64,000 nt of DNA from Channallabes apus (Eukaryota > Chordata > Actinopteri > Siluriformes > Clariidae), in contig CM060115.1 in the NCBI GenBank assembly GCA_030522415.1, positions 10,790,491 through 10,854,490 on the forward strand, read 5' to 3'. Every line of letters starts with the position of its first letter. The stretch's first letter is position 1. This document shows positions 48,601 to 57,227 of the stretch, in pieces. The position numbers were made by a program, and so were the translations under genes. Below the pieces are notes generated by a model. The model was given only the letters and a program-made list of their open reading frames with translations. It did no database searches and was not told the origin of the DNA.

Positions 48601-48613
48601 GTCTTGAGCCATC
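24055..48613 (-). CDS. plcl2: plcl2: inactive phospholipase C-like protein 2 (PRIP-2), five coding exons, 5' end missing
   Basis: Joined CDS is complement of 48613-46127, 44347-44144, 36014-35939, 26591-26482 and 24261-24055, giving 1,027 residues plus stop. All junctions have AG acceptors and GT donors, and phases agree (0, 0, 1, 0). Domain order is PP1-docking KKTVSF, PH, EF-hands, PLC X box, acidic linker, PLC Y box, C2, then the helical C-terminal tail that separates PRIP proteins from catalytic PLC-delta. Known of the family: cytosolic/membrane-peripheral InsP3-binding scaffold without lipase activity that recruits PP1/PP2A and affects GABA-A receptor trafficking and B-cell signalling. 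PLCL2 is preferred over PLCL1 because the X-box stretch [20 protein letters not shown], the [17 protein letters not shown] segment and the [23 protein letters not shown] tail match the PLCL2 type as I remember it. The human protein has about 100 further N-terminal residues from a separate first exon; no matching exon is visible up to 64000. Confidence 0.95.
24985..26080. repeat. local duplication in plcl2 intron 5
   Basis: 24985-25330 and 25810-26080 share GTCACTGTCC, CCGTATCTATTATGACAGGT versus CCATATCTATTATGAGAGGT, GTTAAGTGAAACAGCTGTTC versus ATTAAGTGAAATAGCTGTTC, AGCAGCTGTTTC/T, GGGATCATGAT and CTTCAGTAAGCCA(C/T)G. Same orientation, offset about 825 bp. The 25330-25800 spacer is not duplicated and contains a CAGGTGGCAGTACGCACCTA repeat fragment. 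Confidence 0.7.
26482..26591 (-). CDS. plcl2: plcl2 exon 5 (110 bp)
   Basis: Acceptor CTCTTCAG|CT at 26591, donor AAG|GTGACC at 26481. The first two bases complete the Ala codon left by exon 4, giving [14 protein letters not shown]. It continues [18 protein letters not shown] and TWNITILK, ending in phase 0. MEFHE(N/H)LH and [10 protein letters not shown] are strongly conserved in PRIP proteins. A one-base phase-1 handover matching exon 4 exactly is good support that both short exons are real. Confidence 0.93.
26886..26985 (+). repeat. copy of the second tRNA-like SINE family
   Basis: GTAGTAGCTCAGGTGTTGGC (box A-like), GTCCCAAGGGTCAAACCTCA (box B-like) and a final AAGATAAAAATGTAAGT match the plus orientation of the repeat seen inverted at 13312-13500. 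Confidence 0.55.
26990..27390 (+). mobile_element. third tRNA-headed SINE-like repeat, ~400 bp
   Basis: The head GGGCAGTGGTAACGTGCTCG with box B-like AGTTCGACTCCCGGG is followed by a non-tRNA body (GATTGGCCGAGCTCTCTCGA, GAGCGAGTAGTTCGAAAAAG, GTCATGTGGTTCGGAGGAAA). It is richer in G+C than its surroundings. It lies in plcl2 intron 4, immediately after another SINE fragment. The family is recognised as tRNA-like only from the head. Confidence 0.6.
27690..28215 (+). repeat. dispersed repeat, copy 2 of 2, in plcl2 intron 4
   Basis: GTGCTTGAATATCAGCACAG, then CTGATATTCAGCACAACGGC, GGCTGAATCCCAAATCTATC, CACCTCCATGGTTTATTAGT, AACTGGTTAAAATAAACAAA and GATACTGCTTAATTA. Order and orientation match 4905-5475. 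The CAGCACAGCTGTG/CACAGCCATGCTG block at the start is an inverted repeat. Confidence 0.6.
28430..28625 (-). repeat. LINE-like 3'-end repeat
   Basis: Read on the minus strand it runs TGTCTGTCTGTTTGTTTG, ACATCACGTAAAAACTACTG, GGTAACATATAGGCTTTGTT, TCATCGCAATCAGCCCAC, AAGAGAAGATATGCTACTTT and GGAAAACACCCTTATATC. The whole string recurs in plus orientation at 59236-59830. The short simple-repeat end suggests a retroposon terminus; the exact class is not certain. Confidence 0.6.
32154..32285. repeat. palindromic MITE-like repeat, copy 1
   Basis: CAGTGGAATTTTGATTAAAA, AATTCGTTCCGGAAGGCGGC, TTCCCATAAGAAATAATGGA and ACTATTCGTTCCACAG. Shares the 'cannot-be-coding' CGTTCC / TAATGG / TTTCCCAT pattern with 41510-41646 and 52068-52232. 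Confidence 0.5.
34270..34580 (+). mobile_element. Tc1-derived MITE, copy 2
   Basis: TTGGTGATTTCTGAGGCTGG, GATGAGTTTCTCCTCTGCAG, ATCACGGTGCTTGATGGGTT, GTTGTTGTTACATAGTTGCC and GTCCAGACCTTTGACTGGAT: inverse orientation of copy 1 with the right terminal repeat present. In plcl2 intron 4. Confidence 0.65.
35939..36014 (-). CDS. plcl2: plcl2 exon 4 (76 bp)
   Basis: A short exon too small to stand out as an ORF, found by following the family sequence. Acceptor TTGTTTAG|ATG, donor GCAG|GTGAGT. It encodes [20 protein letters not shown] plus QVQKA, then one base of an Ala codon (phase 1). The human counterpart region reads LIENADAVYEKIVHCQKAA, so length and phase fit. It lies 8.1 kb downstream of exon 3 and 9.3 kb upstream of exon 5. 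Confidence 0.9.
37895..38302 (-). mobile_element. Tc1-derived MITE, copy 3, both ends present
   Basis: Left AGTACAAACGTTTGGAAACA, right CTAAACTTTTGACTGGTAGT, with TGAAATAACACACGCCATTG, AACAACAACAACGGTTCAGT and TTACCAGCCTCAGGAATCAC between. This is the most complete copy and allows the family length (about 400 bp) to be estimated. In plcl2 intron 3. Confidence 0.65.
38629..38642. repeat. 14-bp C homopolymer
   Basis: Fourteen C on the plus strand, so G-rich on the transcribed plcl2 strand (intron 3). Confidence 0.9.
38715..38892 (+). repeat. copy of the second tRNA-like SINE family
   Basis: ATAGCACAGTGATTAAGGCT, CCAGGTTTAAATCCCACAAC, AGCGAGGCCCTTAACCCTCA and AATGTAAGTCGCTCTGGATA, followed by an (AAAT)n tail. 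Same family as 13312-13500, opposite orientation; lies in plcl2 intron 3. Confidence 0.75.
39140..39415 (+). mobile_element. Tc1-derived MITE, copy 4
   Basis: TAATTGGTGATTTCTGATGC, GAACTTCTCCTCTGAAGTAC, CATCTTGGTGCTTGATGTGT, TGTGTTATTTCACAGTTTTG and CCAAACTTTTGACTGGTACT. Same orientation as copy 2. Confidence 0.65.
39651..39683. repeat. (GA)n microsatellite
   Basis: 33 bp of uninterrupted GA in plcl2 intron 3. Similar runs lie at 30063-30090 and 57193-57226. Confidence 0.95.
40225..40286. repeat. (GGA)n purine-rich tract
   Basis: About 60 bp of AGG/GGA triplets on the plus strand, so a pyrimidine-rich tract on the transcribed strand of intron 3. Could form triplex DNA. Confidence 0.85.
41510..41646. 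repeat. palindromic MITE-like repeat, copy 2
   Basis: GGTGGCTGGAACGGATTATC, TTCCTATTGGAATTTGCGGT, CAATACAAACGTTCGCCTTA, CTGGAACGGATTAAATTCCT and AGTTACCGCTGTA end. Related to 32154-32285 in inverse orientation. Confidence 0.5.
44144..44347 (-). CDS. plcl2: plcl2 exon 3
   Basis: 68 codons in phase 0 at both ends, acceptor CCCCAG|AAC and donor ATG|GTGAGG. It begins [20 protein letters not shown] and ends [11 protein letters not shown]. This is the start of the PRIP-specific C-terminal region after the C2 domain; exon 2 ends DLRENVQ, so the join reads [16 protein letters not shown], as in the family. The segment is probably helical with no known catalytic role. Confidence 0.93.
44348..46126 (-). 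other. plcl2: plcl2 intron 2 (1.8 kb)
   Basis: Between exon 2 donor (46126) and exon 3 acceptor (44348). AT-rich, with A-runs at 44670 and 44853, (GTTT)n near 44487, and one dispersed repeat at 45360-45540. Confidence 0.9.
45360..45540. repeat. dispersed repeat (AAGTCCCCTACATATGAACG type)
   Basis: ACAGCAAGTCCCCTACATAT, GAACGAGCTCCCTTGCGAGA, TTGTTTGTAAGTCCACTTTG and GTTCGTAAGTCCAACAATCC, a pattern seen in many fish genomes. Lies in plcl2 intron 2, 590 bp downstream of exon 2. Confidence 0.4.
46127..48613 (-). CDS. plcl2: plcl2 exon 2 (main exon: PH, EF, X, Y and C2 domains)
   Basis: 829 codons. The acceptor is TTCTTTTACAG before GAT at 48613; the donor is CAG|GTGAGA at 46126. Numbering from the first codon here: KKTVSF at 10-15 is the PP1-binding motif, whose Thr is a known PKA site in PRIP-1; PH about 27-147 with a basic patch (LRKVRSNSR); EF-hand region about 150-300; X box about 319-462 with HNTY (H332, N333), E362 and D364 of ELDVWDG, and E411 of ENHCS kept. 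The second catalytic His of PLC-delta1 (YHG) is Thr377 here (YTGH; codon 47485-47483), the family's inactivating change. An acidic linker ([12 protein letters not shown]) lies near 471-487, Y box about 505-622, C2 about 643-770 ([17 protein letters not shown]). An internal ATG at 48562 opens the longest ORF, but the reading frame continues upstream to the acceptor, so that ATG is not needed as the start. Reading past the donor adds 11 intronic codons that should be ignored. Confidence 0.97.
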
Positions 48614-48700
48614 CTGTAAAAGAACAGAGTTTAAAGTGAGTATTCAATATGGCTGCTTAAAACGACCCTGGCTTTACTGTATCTCCTATATATGTGGACT

Positions 48701-49330
48701 TCTGACCAGTCCTGCACACTCCTGCCTAATCCTGATAACTCCCAGAGAAACTCTGATCAATCCAATGCATTTGTGTAGACCATTTTACCAATTTCAACTA
48801 CTCCTGCACATTTTGATCAATCCTGCCCCGCTCCAGCACAAATTTTAACCAATCCGCCCACTCCGGTTGCAGGATTAAAGTTTATCTAATCCCACCCACT
48901 CCAGCACAAACTTTAACCAATCCCGCCTTCTCAAGCACAAAGTTTATTTAATCACGCCCACTCCAAGAAAATTTTTGACCAATCCCGCCCACTTCAGCAC
49001 AAAATTCGACCAATCCTGCCCAGTCCAGCATAAAGTTTAACCAATCCTGTCCACTCCAGTAGAAAGTTGATCTAATCCCACCCACTCCAGCACAAAGTTT
49101 ATCTAATCCCATCCACTCCAGTACAAAGTTGATCTAATCCCACCCACTCCTGCACAAAGTTTATCCAATCCGGTCCACTCCAGTACAAAGTTGATCTAAT
49201 CCCACCCACTCCAGCACAAAAGTTTATCCAATCTGGTCCACTTCAGTACAAAGTTGATCTAATCCCACCCACTCCAGCACAAAAATTCAACCAATCCCAA
49301 ACACTCCAGTACAACGTTTAACCAATCCTA
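48701..49330. repeat. 30-bp minisatellite with 62-bp higher-order units, just upstream of plcl2 exon 2
   Basis: About 20 diverged units built on CACTCCAGCACAAAGTTTAT then CTAATCCCAC. From about 49060 to 49290 two variants alternate (CCCACTCCAGCACAAAGTTT / GTCCACTCCAGTACAAAGTT), giving a roughly 62-bp composite repeated four times. Divergence is higher in the part nearest the exon. The array begins about 90 bp upstream of the exon 2 acceptor. Confidence 0.85.
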
Positions 49331-51314
49331 TTAGACACAGTTACACCTTCAAAAGGTCAACATTAAGACTTAGCTCAGAAATGTTACATAAGAACTTGTT
49401 ACAGTACATTATTTATATATATTATATTATTTATATGTATATAAAGTCATGTAGCAATCAAATAACTTCCTTGTTCTGTTCAAACCTTTTAAAAACGAGG
49501 TATGTCGGGTGAGTTTAGCAAAAATACTTTCTCCCCAGTTACTTCTAATCATATCTCAGTGTCGTTTAGTTATATATTAGACAAGCATGTTTTCTGAATA
49601 ACCACAGACATGCATAAACCGTGCATTGTAAACGAAATATCATCTACTCTTTCTCTTCCTTTCTCTAGTTCAGTCATGTTGAGCACAGCCTTGGCTTAGT
49701 TTCGCTGTCACAGTGAGTTATGACTAAAGCATGATGAATCTTCATCCAGAGAGTGAAGACTTTTCATCCGGACATACCCGAAAGCAGCGAGTGATAAGAG
49801 CTTAAGAAAAATATCATGATGAAAATCGCAATCTCAAGTCGTTTCTTGATGTGATGTGGCGTCGATTCTGTCGAACTTGCATTCGGGTAATCGTTACATA
49901 AAACAAAGCAGTGGTTATGACTTTGTAACACATGAAGAAGACAACGCTGTGAGGGAATTTTAACAAAATTACAACGTGAAGGCACAGATTTGGATCAAAC
50001 ATAAGATGAAAATTCCGATTACAGCACACCAGCATTACCAGTATGGAAATATATCAATACAGCTACTATCGAAAATGCAATAAATCATGTTCTAATACAT
50101 TTTCCATAATGCTTGCTGGCGGTGAATATTTTTATAACACTTACACACTTCACGCAGCTGATTAGATTTAACGTCATGTTGATATTTATTTATTTAAGGC
50201 TTCATCAGGTCTTTACAACATACAACATTATTTACTAGTAGCAAACTTAAATAGCATGCTACATATTGTGTATTGCAGAAATATTGTCAGGTATCGTAAA
50301 ATAATTTGGTCGAATTGCATACCCTTTATTGCCATGAATAAATATTTACATATATTTCTAGTTTATATAGTTTTATCCTGGATATCAGTAACTGCTCAGT
50401 ATTTTGATATCTGCTGAAGAAAAGAGAAAGGGAATCGGGAGACTTACTGCTAGAGTAACGAACAAATTCAATAAATTGCCACGTATACACTCACGCTTAC
50501 TAAGAATCAATTCTAATCCATAAAATTTAATCTACGATCAAGCAGCTGCACATGTAACATTTACAGCAGGGTTTCTACATGTTAACTCAGATAAACGCTC
50601 ATCGACCGAGGCGCTGTATATCAACCCGCGAGCACAACAAGCACGGCTTTCTGAGAGAAAGACCCCCACGGGACCTTGGGAGTCACCTTCCAAGCCTTGG
50701 GCTGTCCATGTGATAGGCTTGAGAAGAATAGCCCACAACAAATGAGTGTGTGTGTTTTCCAGCCCACTCGGCTGGGTCAAAAGGAAGTCTTAACTTCCTG
50801 TTGGAAATCACTGACCGTCTCCGATTAGCGTTAGCACAAGCTGTTTGTCTGGGATCAAAAAAAAAAAAAAAAAGCTGACATCCTTTATGAAGAGAAAAGT
50901 ATTTCTAAAATAATGGTGATATTATAGCATTTTATTTGCACTGACAAACATCACGTCTTGTTTGTTGCGAAGAATGTCTGGAAAAAAAAATCTGATAAAT
51001 CCGCTGTTTTGTGCGTTTTATCGCTGTCGCGGTCCGACAGCAGCCAGGGATTTCAGCTCTCGGACATCCATTAACAGCTTTTAGCTGAATGATCTGCCCG
51101 TCTCTGGTGACATCATCTCAGTGAAGAGGAGGAGAGGACGATGGCGGCGTAATGTATTGTTATCTCCAGGTGTCTGGAGCTTTGTGTAACGGATACGGCT
51201 GACTTTGGGTAGATTCATTATCTGACTCTTTTTTTTCTTCTTCTTTTTCCCAGCACAGGTGTGCTGACAGAACGATTAGTGTGCAAAAATAAAAAGTTGT
51301 TTTATTTGGTAGAA

Positions 51315-51315
<1 letters not shown>

Positions 51316-51362
<47 letters not shown>
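51316..51362. repeat. (AC)n microsatellite
   Basis: 47 bp of uninterrupted AC in plcl2 intron 1. Confidence 0.95.
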
Positions 51363-51365
<3 letters not shown>

Positions 51366-52067
51366 AAAAAACTAAATCTCTCTCTCTCATGTGTATGTTG
51401 CTCAGACAAAGGGTGTAAAGCTTATCCCTGATGCGGCTCATTTGCATTTTGTGCCAAATACAAATCTTAAAAAAAAAAAAGGGAAACAGACAGCTTGAAG
51501 CACGAAATAAAAAACGAGAGATAAGGCTGGGAATCTGAATAATAAATCAGCATGAAATCTGCGCAGACAGACCAGAAACAAATCCGTATCACGTTTAATA
51601 AATGAGACTTGATGTGTTGTTAGATGGCCGGAGATTATTCCACTAGACAGCTATTTCTTTTTACAAGTAAGGAGTTTTCTTCCTCGTTTCTTCATTTTAT
51701 TTCATTTCACAGGGTGCTGCAGAGTTTTTCTGGAATGTTCTTATAATTTTTCAGGATGCATTCATACCTGTTTTTTTCCCGTATGATCTAATTCTATTAT
51801 GCTGTATGTCAAAATATCCGAAGTGTTTTGTGTTTCAGCAATTTATCTACTTTGAAATTTCTCATTGTCATTATAATCAGAACAATAATTACTGCTTAGC
51901 TTTAGACTATAATATTAATGATTAATTGATTAATTGTTGTTAAAAATGAAATAAAAGAAGCTAACGGCAAACTGATATATTTGTTCTGCATAATATTTTT
52001 TTTCACGGGTCTAATAACTTGTACATCAGAAGAGGATGGTTTGTAGTTCAGGCAGTTTGCAATACAC

Positions 52068-52232
52068 TAAAACCTTGGATTGTGAGTAACTTGTTCTGCG
52101 AGTGCTTTACAAGACGAGCAAAAATGTTTAATACATTTTAATGGGGAAACTTGCTTTTATATACGAGTGATTTGGATTACAAGCATGGTTCTGGAACAAA
52201 TTATGCGTGTAATGCAAAAAAGATTTAACTGT
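52068..52232. repeat. palindromic MITE-like repeat, copy 3
   Basis: ACTAAAACCTTGGATTGTGA, AACTTGTTCTGCGAGTGCTT, TACATTTTAATGGGGAAACT, GAGTGATTTGGATTACAAGC and CTGGAACAAATTATGCGTGT to AACTGTA. A familiar fish repeat type with ACCTTGG-type ends; in plcl2 intron 1. Confidence 0.5.
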
Positions 52233-54019
52233 ACTGGGAATAAGGATTTTCAACCACATTATTGTTTTTTAATTACTGTTTGTTTAATCATGAGCATGTT
52301 TGTTTAAGCTATTCTTTGGGGGGGATTATGTCCCTGGATCTTTTTAAAATATACTTTTGATGAAAAAAAATGTGTATTGGTACTGTTAATAATTAATTAA
52401 TTACTGATTAACTGATTATTAACTTGCTATGGGTTATGAAAAATGCAAGAAACTTGAACACTAGTCAAAGACTCTAAAATGGAAAAATGATAGAAAAAGC
52501 TTTTTATTTTTGATGATTTTTTTTTTACAGCGCAGCTGTTCTAAGCTTTGTATATTAAGCATATTTAACTTGATATTACTTGAATATCAGCATTTTTAAA
52601 TATGCAGAATTTCACATAAAAATCCAAGACAACTCTATTTAAATATTTCTTAAACTTCACAAATTATTTGCTCCTACACAATATAACTGAATTGATCCCC
52701 CCTCCCCTTTTTATCTGCAAAATACAGTGAAAAGCTTTAGGTTGATGCTGTGAGCAGCCATTTTGATTTGACATCATTGGCTGTACCTGGGGTTCAAGCT
52801 GAGGGGGCGTTTTCTTTCAATTGTGTGTGTGTGTTTTTTTGTTGTTTTCTTGTAGTCTTAGGTTGGAAACGGCAACTCATTTTTATGCAACTGGAAAGCA
52901 GTGTGCAGGCTGGTGAGAGTTTGTAGAGCAAATGGCTGGCTGGTTACATAACGGTTATATAACCCCTCCAAAAAAATCCTATTACAACTAAACATGAGTG
53001 CTTACAACTAAAGTACAAAGTGTGCCAAAGGTGTCAAACCACCGCAGTCTGAGTTAGTTCTCACGACAGGTCTCTGATGATGGTGTTAGCGAGGGGGCCC
53101 TTCGGCCTTCGTTTCCATTTATACTTCAGCAGACAAGTCCAGTCAATAATGCGCAGATCTCACACCTTAAAGAATTTTTTCTTTTCTTCCTGAGATGGTG
53201 TTTTAAATAATATCAGGGTCATTGTAATAATGCATATTTCTCACTTGTCGCCGTCTTCTCCACTGTCAATGAGGAAACAATTCATGCAGAACGCGTAGAA
53301 CGGATATTGGAATTTGTGGCACTGGAGGGGGAAAGAAAAAAGTCTCTTGGTGTGTTTGATCAGAATCAATCACTGAAAAACCAAACTGTCATGTGCGGCC
53401 TTGGGCTGCTGCAGTCTGTCATAAAACAAACTGAAATAGCAGAGCAAAACATCTGGCCTAGGTTTCTTCAAAGAATTCTGATTAAAGTGTGTTAAAATCC
53501 CCCCCCCCTTTTTTTTTTTAGAAGTATAGTGTGTTGAACAAACCACAAGACAAGCATCTAACAAATGAGTGAGGGAAAGAAAATAGGAAGGGTTTATATC
53601 AGGAGGTTACACATACAGCGCGTGCCATTTAAAAAGTAACTTTTCTTCCAGCGGAAAAATATTTCTTTTTACTTTTTTTTTTTATAGCATCTTGTACAAG
53701 TGTTACGGTATTTACCTCTCTAATCATTCACACTAAAACAAATGCAGAAGTGTTTATGTGTTAAATAAAATACTTGGTACTTATGGAACAAGACAGAGTT
53801 ACTGTTACCACATCAAAGTTGATTGTTCTTCTCTAACAGCACATTTTTTTTTTAATCTTCTACCACAGCAATTTGCCAAGGATTATATCATTTTATATAA
53901 ACAAAAACAATATAAAACCTCATGTTACTAAGAAACCAGGACTGATACAGAGAGCTGAAACTGGAGACTCCTTACATTCATACCTGCAGGACATCCGTGT
54001 TCCAAACTGCTCTGTTAAT

Positions 54020-54250
54020 ATTCACAGGAGGCCTGGAGCCCAACCCAGGAAATTGAGGGGGATTAGAGTACACCCTGGCAACCCATTTCAGGACACAAGC
54101 ACACGCTCACACACTCAACAGGCAAATACGAAACACAACCCAGCTTCTTTGAACTGTGAGAGGAAACGGCAAGAACTAGGACACGAACATGCAAACTCCC
54201 CTCACACAGACACATGAGGTGAGAATTGAACCTTCCGTGCTAACCACGAT
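54020..54250 (-). mobile_element. degenerate SINE copy, minus orientation, in plcl2 intron 1
   Basis: GGCCTGGAGCCCAACCCAGG, AGTACACCCTGGCAACCCAT, GAACATGCAAACTCCCCTCA and GTGCTAACCACGATGTCACC keep the family order in inverse orientation with many changes. Confidence 0.6.
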
Positions 54251-55214
54251 GTCACCATGACACGCCTAGACTCTTTCCTGCAATATTAAATAAACACTGT
54301 TTACCGTTTATTCAGTTACTGTTTGTTTTTGCTGCTATGACAGAAACTATGACGTACACGAACATTAACATCTGTCAGAAATGCTGTATTAGAAAACTAA
54401 TCAGCACCTTCTGACCAATCAGGATACAAGGTGTAATGAGATGATGGTATTTAATCTTGTTCTCTTCATGAATGGAAAGATGTAAGTGTGAGAAAAAGGC
54501 ATCTTTATATGCACCCACACAGCTGCCAATTCAATCACTTTTTTTATTTTTCATTTACATTCACACAAGTTTTGAATACTTATTTAAATCGTAAACTTAT
54601 TCAATTCAAATCGACTCACAGACGTGCGCTTTATTCTCTGCATTCTCTCATCTGTTCATAACCTTATGAACAGATGAACTCTGAGAATATTTTCTAAATG
54701 ATCTGGACCATTGTTCACCTTCAGGTGTGGTCGTATTTGCACAAACAGCGCTAGTTCTCCGTTAGGCGTGATCTTTAGGATTTCCTCTCATGGCGTCTAA
54801 GGAAAGCCCTTGTGAGTCTTTGAGCCTGAGAAACAATGCTTACAGCAATAGCATTATTACTAGACAACTAAATAAATAAATAATTCTGTGCTTTTACATA
54901 AGAGCTTTTGGAAAGCCTTAACATAAGGACTGCCTAAAGGCTCTTGTTTCAGGAAAAAAATAAAATAAAATCACGGCATCAGCGAGTCACTTCTTCAAGC
55001 TCGACTCCATCAGACCTCTGCGGTGAGTTTTATAAGTGCTGTAAGTTATAAAGTTGGGCCTCAATGGATCAATCAGACTTGATTTGTCCGGCTCATGCTA
55101 CAGTATGGATGGCCAGTCGGATTGGGGTCTGGGGAATTTGACGACCCGGATCAACAACCTTAAACAGAGAACTGTGATGTAATGGGTGTTCTGATACCGT
55201 TCTATTAATGCCAC

Positions 55215-56260
55215 CCAAGTGAAAAAAAAAAGTATATTAAATTCTAGCATGCCAAAAGCATACTTAAGTGTACTTGCTCCAGACTAATGACTAGTATACG
55301 TGAAATTTAATATTTTAGAACGACAAATTACATAAAAAATTTTTTTTTTAAGTCTATCAAGTGTACTTTTGTTTGCTAAAGTGGAAAAAAACTTTAAGTA
55401 CACTTAGTAAAGTATATGGTACATATAAGAAATATATGTCCTAATATATACTGTATATACACAGTAATTAATGAAATTAAAGGTATATATTTCATGTATT
55501 ATAAGTACATTACAGCAATTCTTGTGTTACAGATACACGAGTAATATCCATTGAATATATACAGTGGCTTGCAAAAGTATTCGGTTTGGAATCATGTATG
55601 ATTTTCGTTCCGCTTCTCACGTGTACACCACTTTGTATTGGTCTTTCACGTGGAATTCCAATAAAATTGATTCATGTTTGTGGCTGTAATGTGGCAAAAT
55701 GTGGAAAAGTTCAAGGCGGCCAAATACTTTTGCAAGCCACTGTATATATATATATATATATATATATACTGTACTACTTAGCAGTAGTAGCATGCTTCTG
55801 GCCAAATCTAAAAGAAAAGCACACTTTGTGGTCAAGGCGTCACCACAGCAGATGATCCAAGCCTCACACAACTTCACACAGATTTCACACCCGATGCCCT
55901 TCCTGACACATCACTCGCACCGGATCCTCAGATTCCCTCAAATCTACAACCTAGCGTTTTAGCCAACTCGCTGTTTGTGTTGCTGTTAATAACCAGTACA
56001 TCAAAGGGATCATAAAAAAAAAGTAATTGTTACAAGCATATTATAAACAAAGTTGATATAAGTGTGCTTTGGAAATTACACTGACCTTTCACTTTAAGTA
56101 TATTTTCCTATAACATATTTTGCAAAGTGTACTATAATGTATATATTTTAAAGTTTAATGTAAAGGCTTGATGTTAATATACTTTTTATACTGTATATTA
56201 CAGTAGCTGATGGTACCTTGTTTTATTAGTATATTTGCAGTGTACTATAGAAGATTTGAA
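55215..56260. mobile_element. AT-rich DNA element with AAGTGTACTT motifs, interrupted by other repeats
   Basis: Many mirrored AAGTGTACTT / AAGTACACTT / AGTATATT motifs at both sides (55270-55420 and 56060-56260) suggest one palindromic DNA element. Into it the 181-bp MITE and a piece resembling a fish LINE end (55830-55925, ACACCCGATGCCCTTCCTGA) have been inserted. Outer limits are approximate. Confidence 0.4.
55562..55742. mobile_element. 181-bp Tc1-type MITE with perfect ends and TA target duplication
   Basis: CAGTGGCTTGCAAAAGTATT at the left end and the exact inverse, AATACTTTTGCAAGCCACTG, at the right end. TA flanks at 55560-55561 and 55743-55744. A (TA)n run follows to 55769. No ORF. 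Confidence 0.9.
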
Positions 56261-57189
56261 TATATTCAAATCTCATTGCAGAACCACTGTGATGTTATTT
56301 AACAAACAAGTTAATAAGGTGAAGAACTTTGTATATTGGATAGTCTCCAATTTCTCCATCTCTAGAGTGCTTGATGATTATTTTCATGATTATTTACATT
56401 TTATGCATTCTACATTAAATACCAATTAAATGTAAATACCAGGAAATAAATCATGTTAAGCACCAATTGAACAACAGCATCTGAACAAATAATGCCACCA
56501 TCAAAAAGTGAAGAAAATGGTGCCCAGTGGAGACACTACCAAGAGGAGGACGTCCCTCCAACCTGATAAGGACGAGAAGAAAACTTTTAAACGAGGAGAC
56601 TTCTGCTGTAAATGAAGGTGTCTCTGGAAAACCCTTGTCAAACCTTGGGCTGAGTGAAGCGCGTTGACATGAGCATCGGGTTCTCTTCACCTGGGAAGGA
56701 AGGACGTTCGAGTCGAGATAAAGGGAACCGTAATGAGATCATGGTGAGAACCCGAGTAACAGCGGAATGTAAACAAACATCACATGGCCGGCGCAAGGGG
56801 AAGTGATAAGACATGCTGATGATGAAGGAAGTCCTGCATGTGAGGTTGTTTCTGCAACTAAAAATAGTGCCGTGGGGACGAAGGGTTGAAGCCCAGCACT
56901 GCCAGATTTACATTAAACTCTCTTGTCTTTACACCAGACTGTTTCAACTTAACATACTGTGTTTTAACGCAATTCTAACGTGATTTGTTTTGGATTAAAG
57001 GTTATCCGAGACATCCTTTATATACTGTTTTGTGACTTCATCCTACAGAGTAAAAAAAAAAAACGAAAGCTGCATACGAAGCTGAATTTCCCCATCAAAA
57101 TAGATGCCTGTTTTAAAATGATTTAGCTAGAAAGGTAAAAACAAGAAAGGAGGACGAGTGGGGTGTCATCAAAACCAATCAACAGCCGA

Positions 57190-57227
<38 letters not shown>

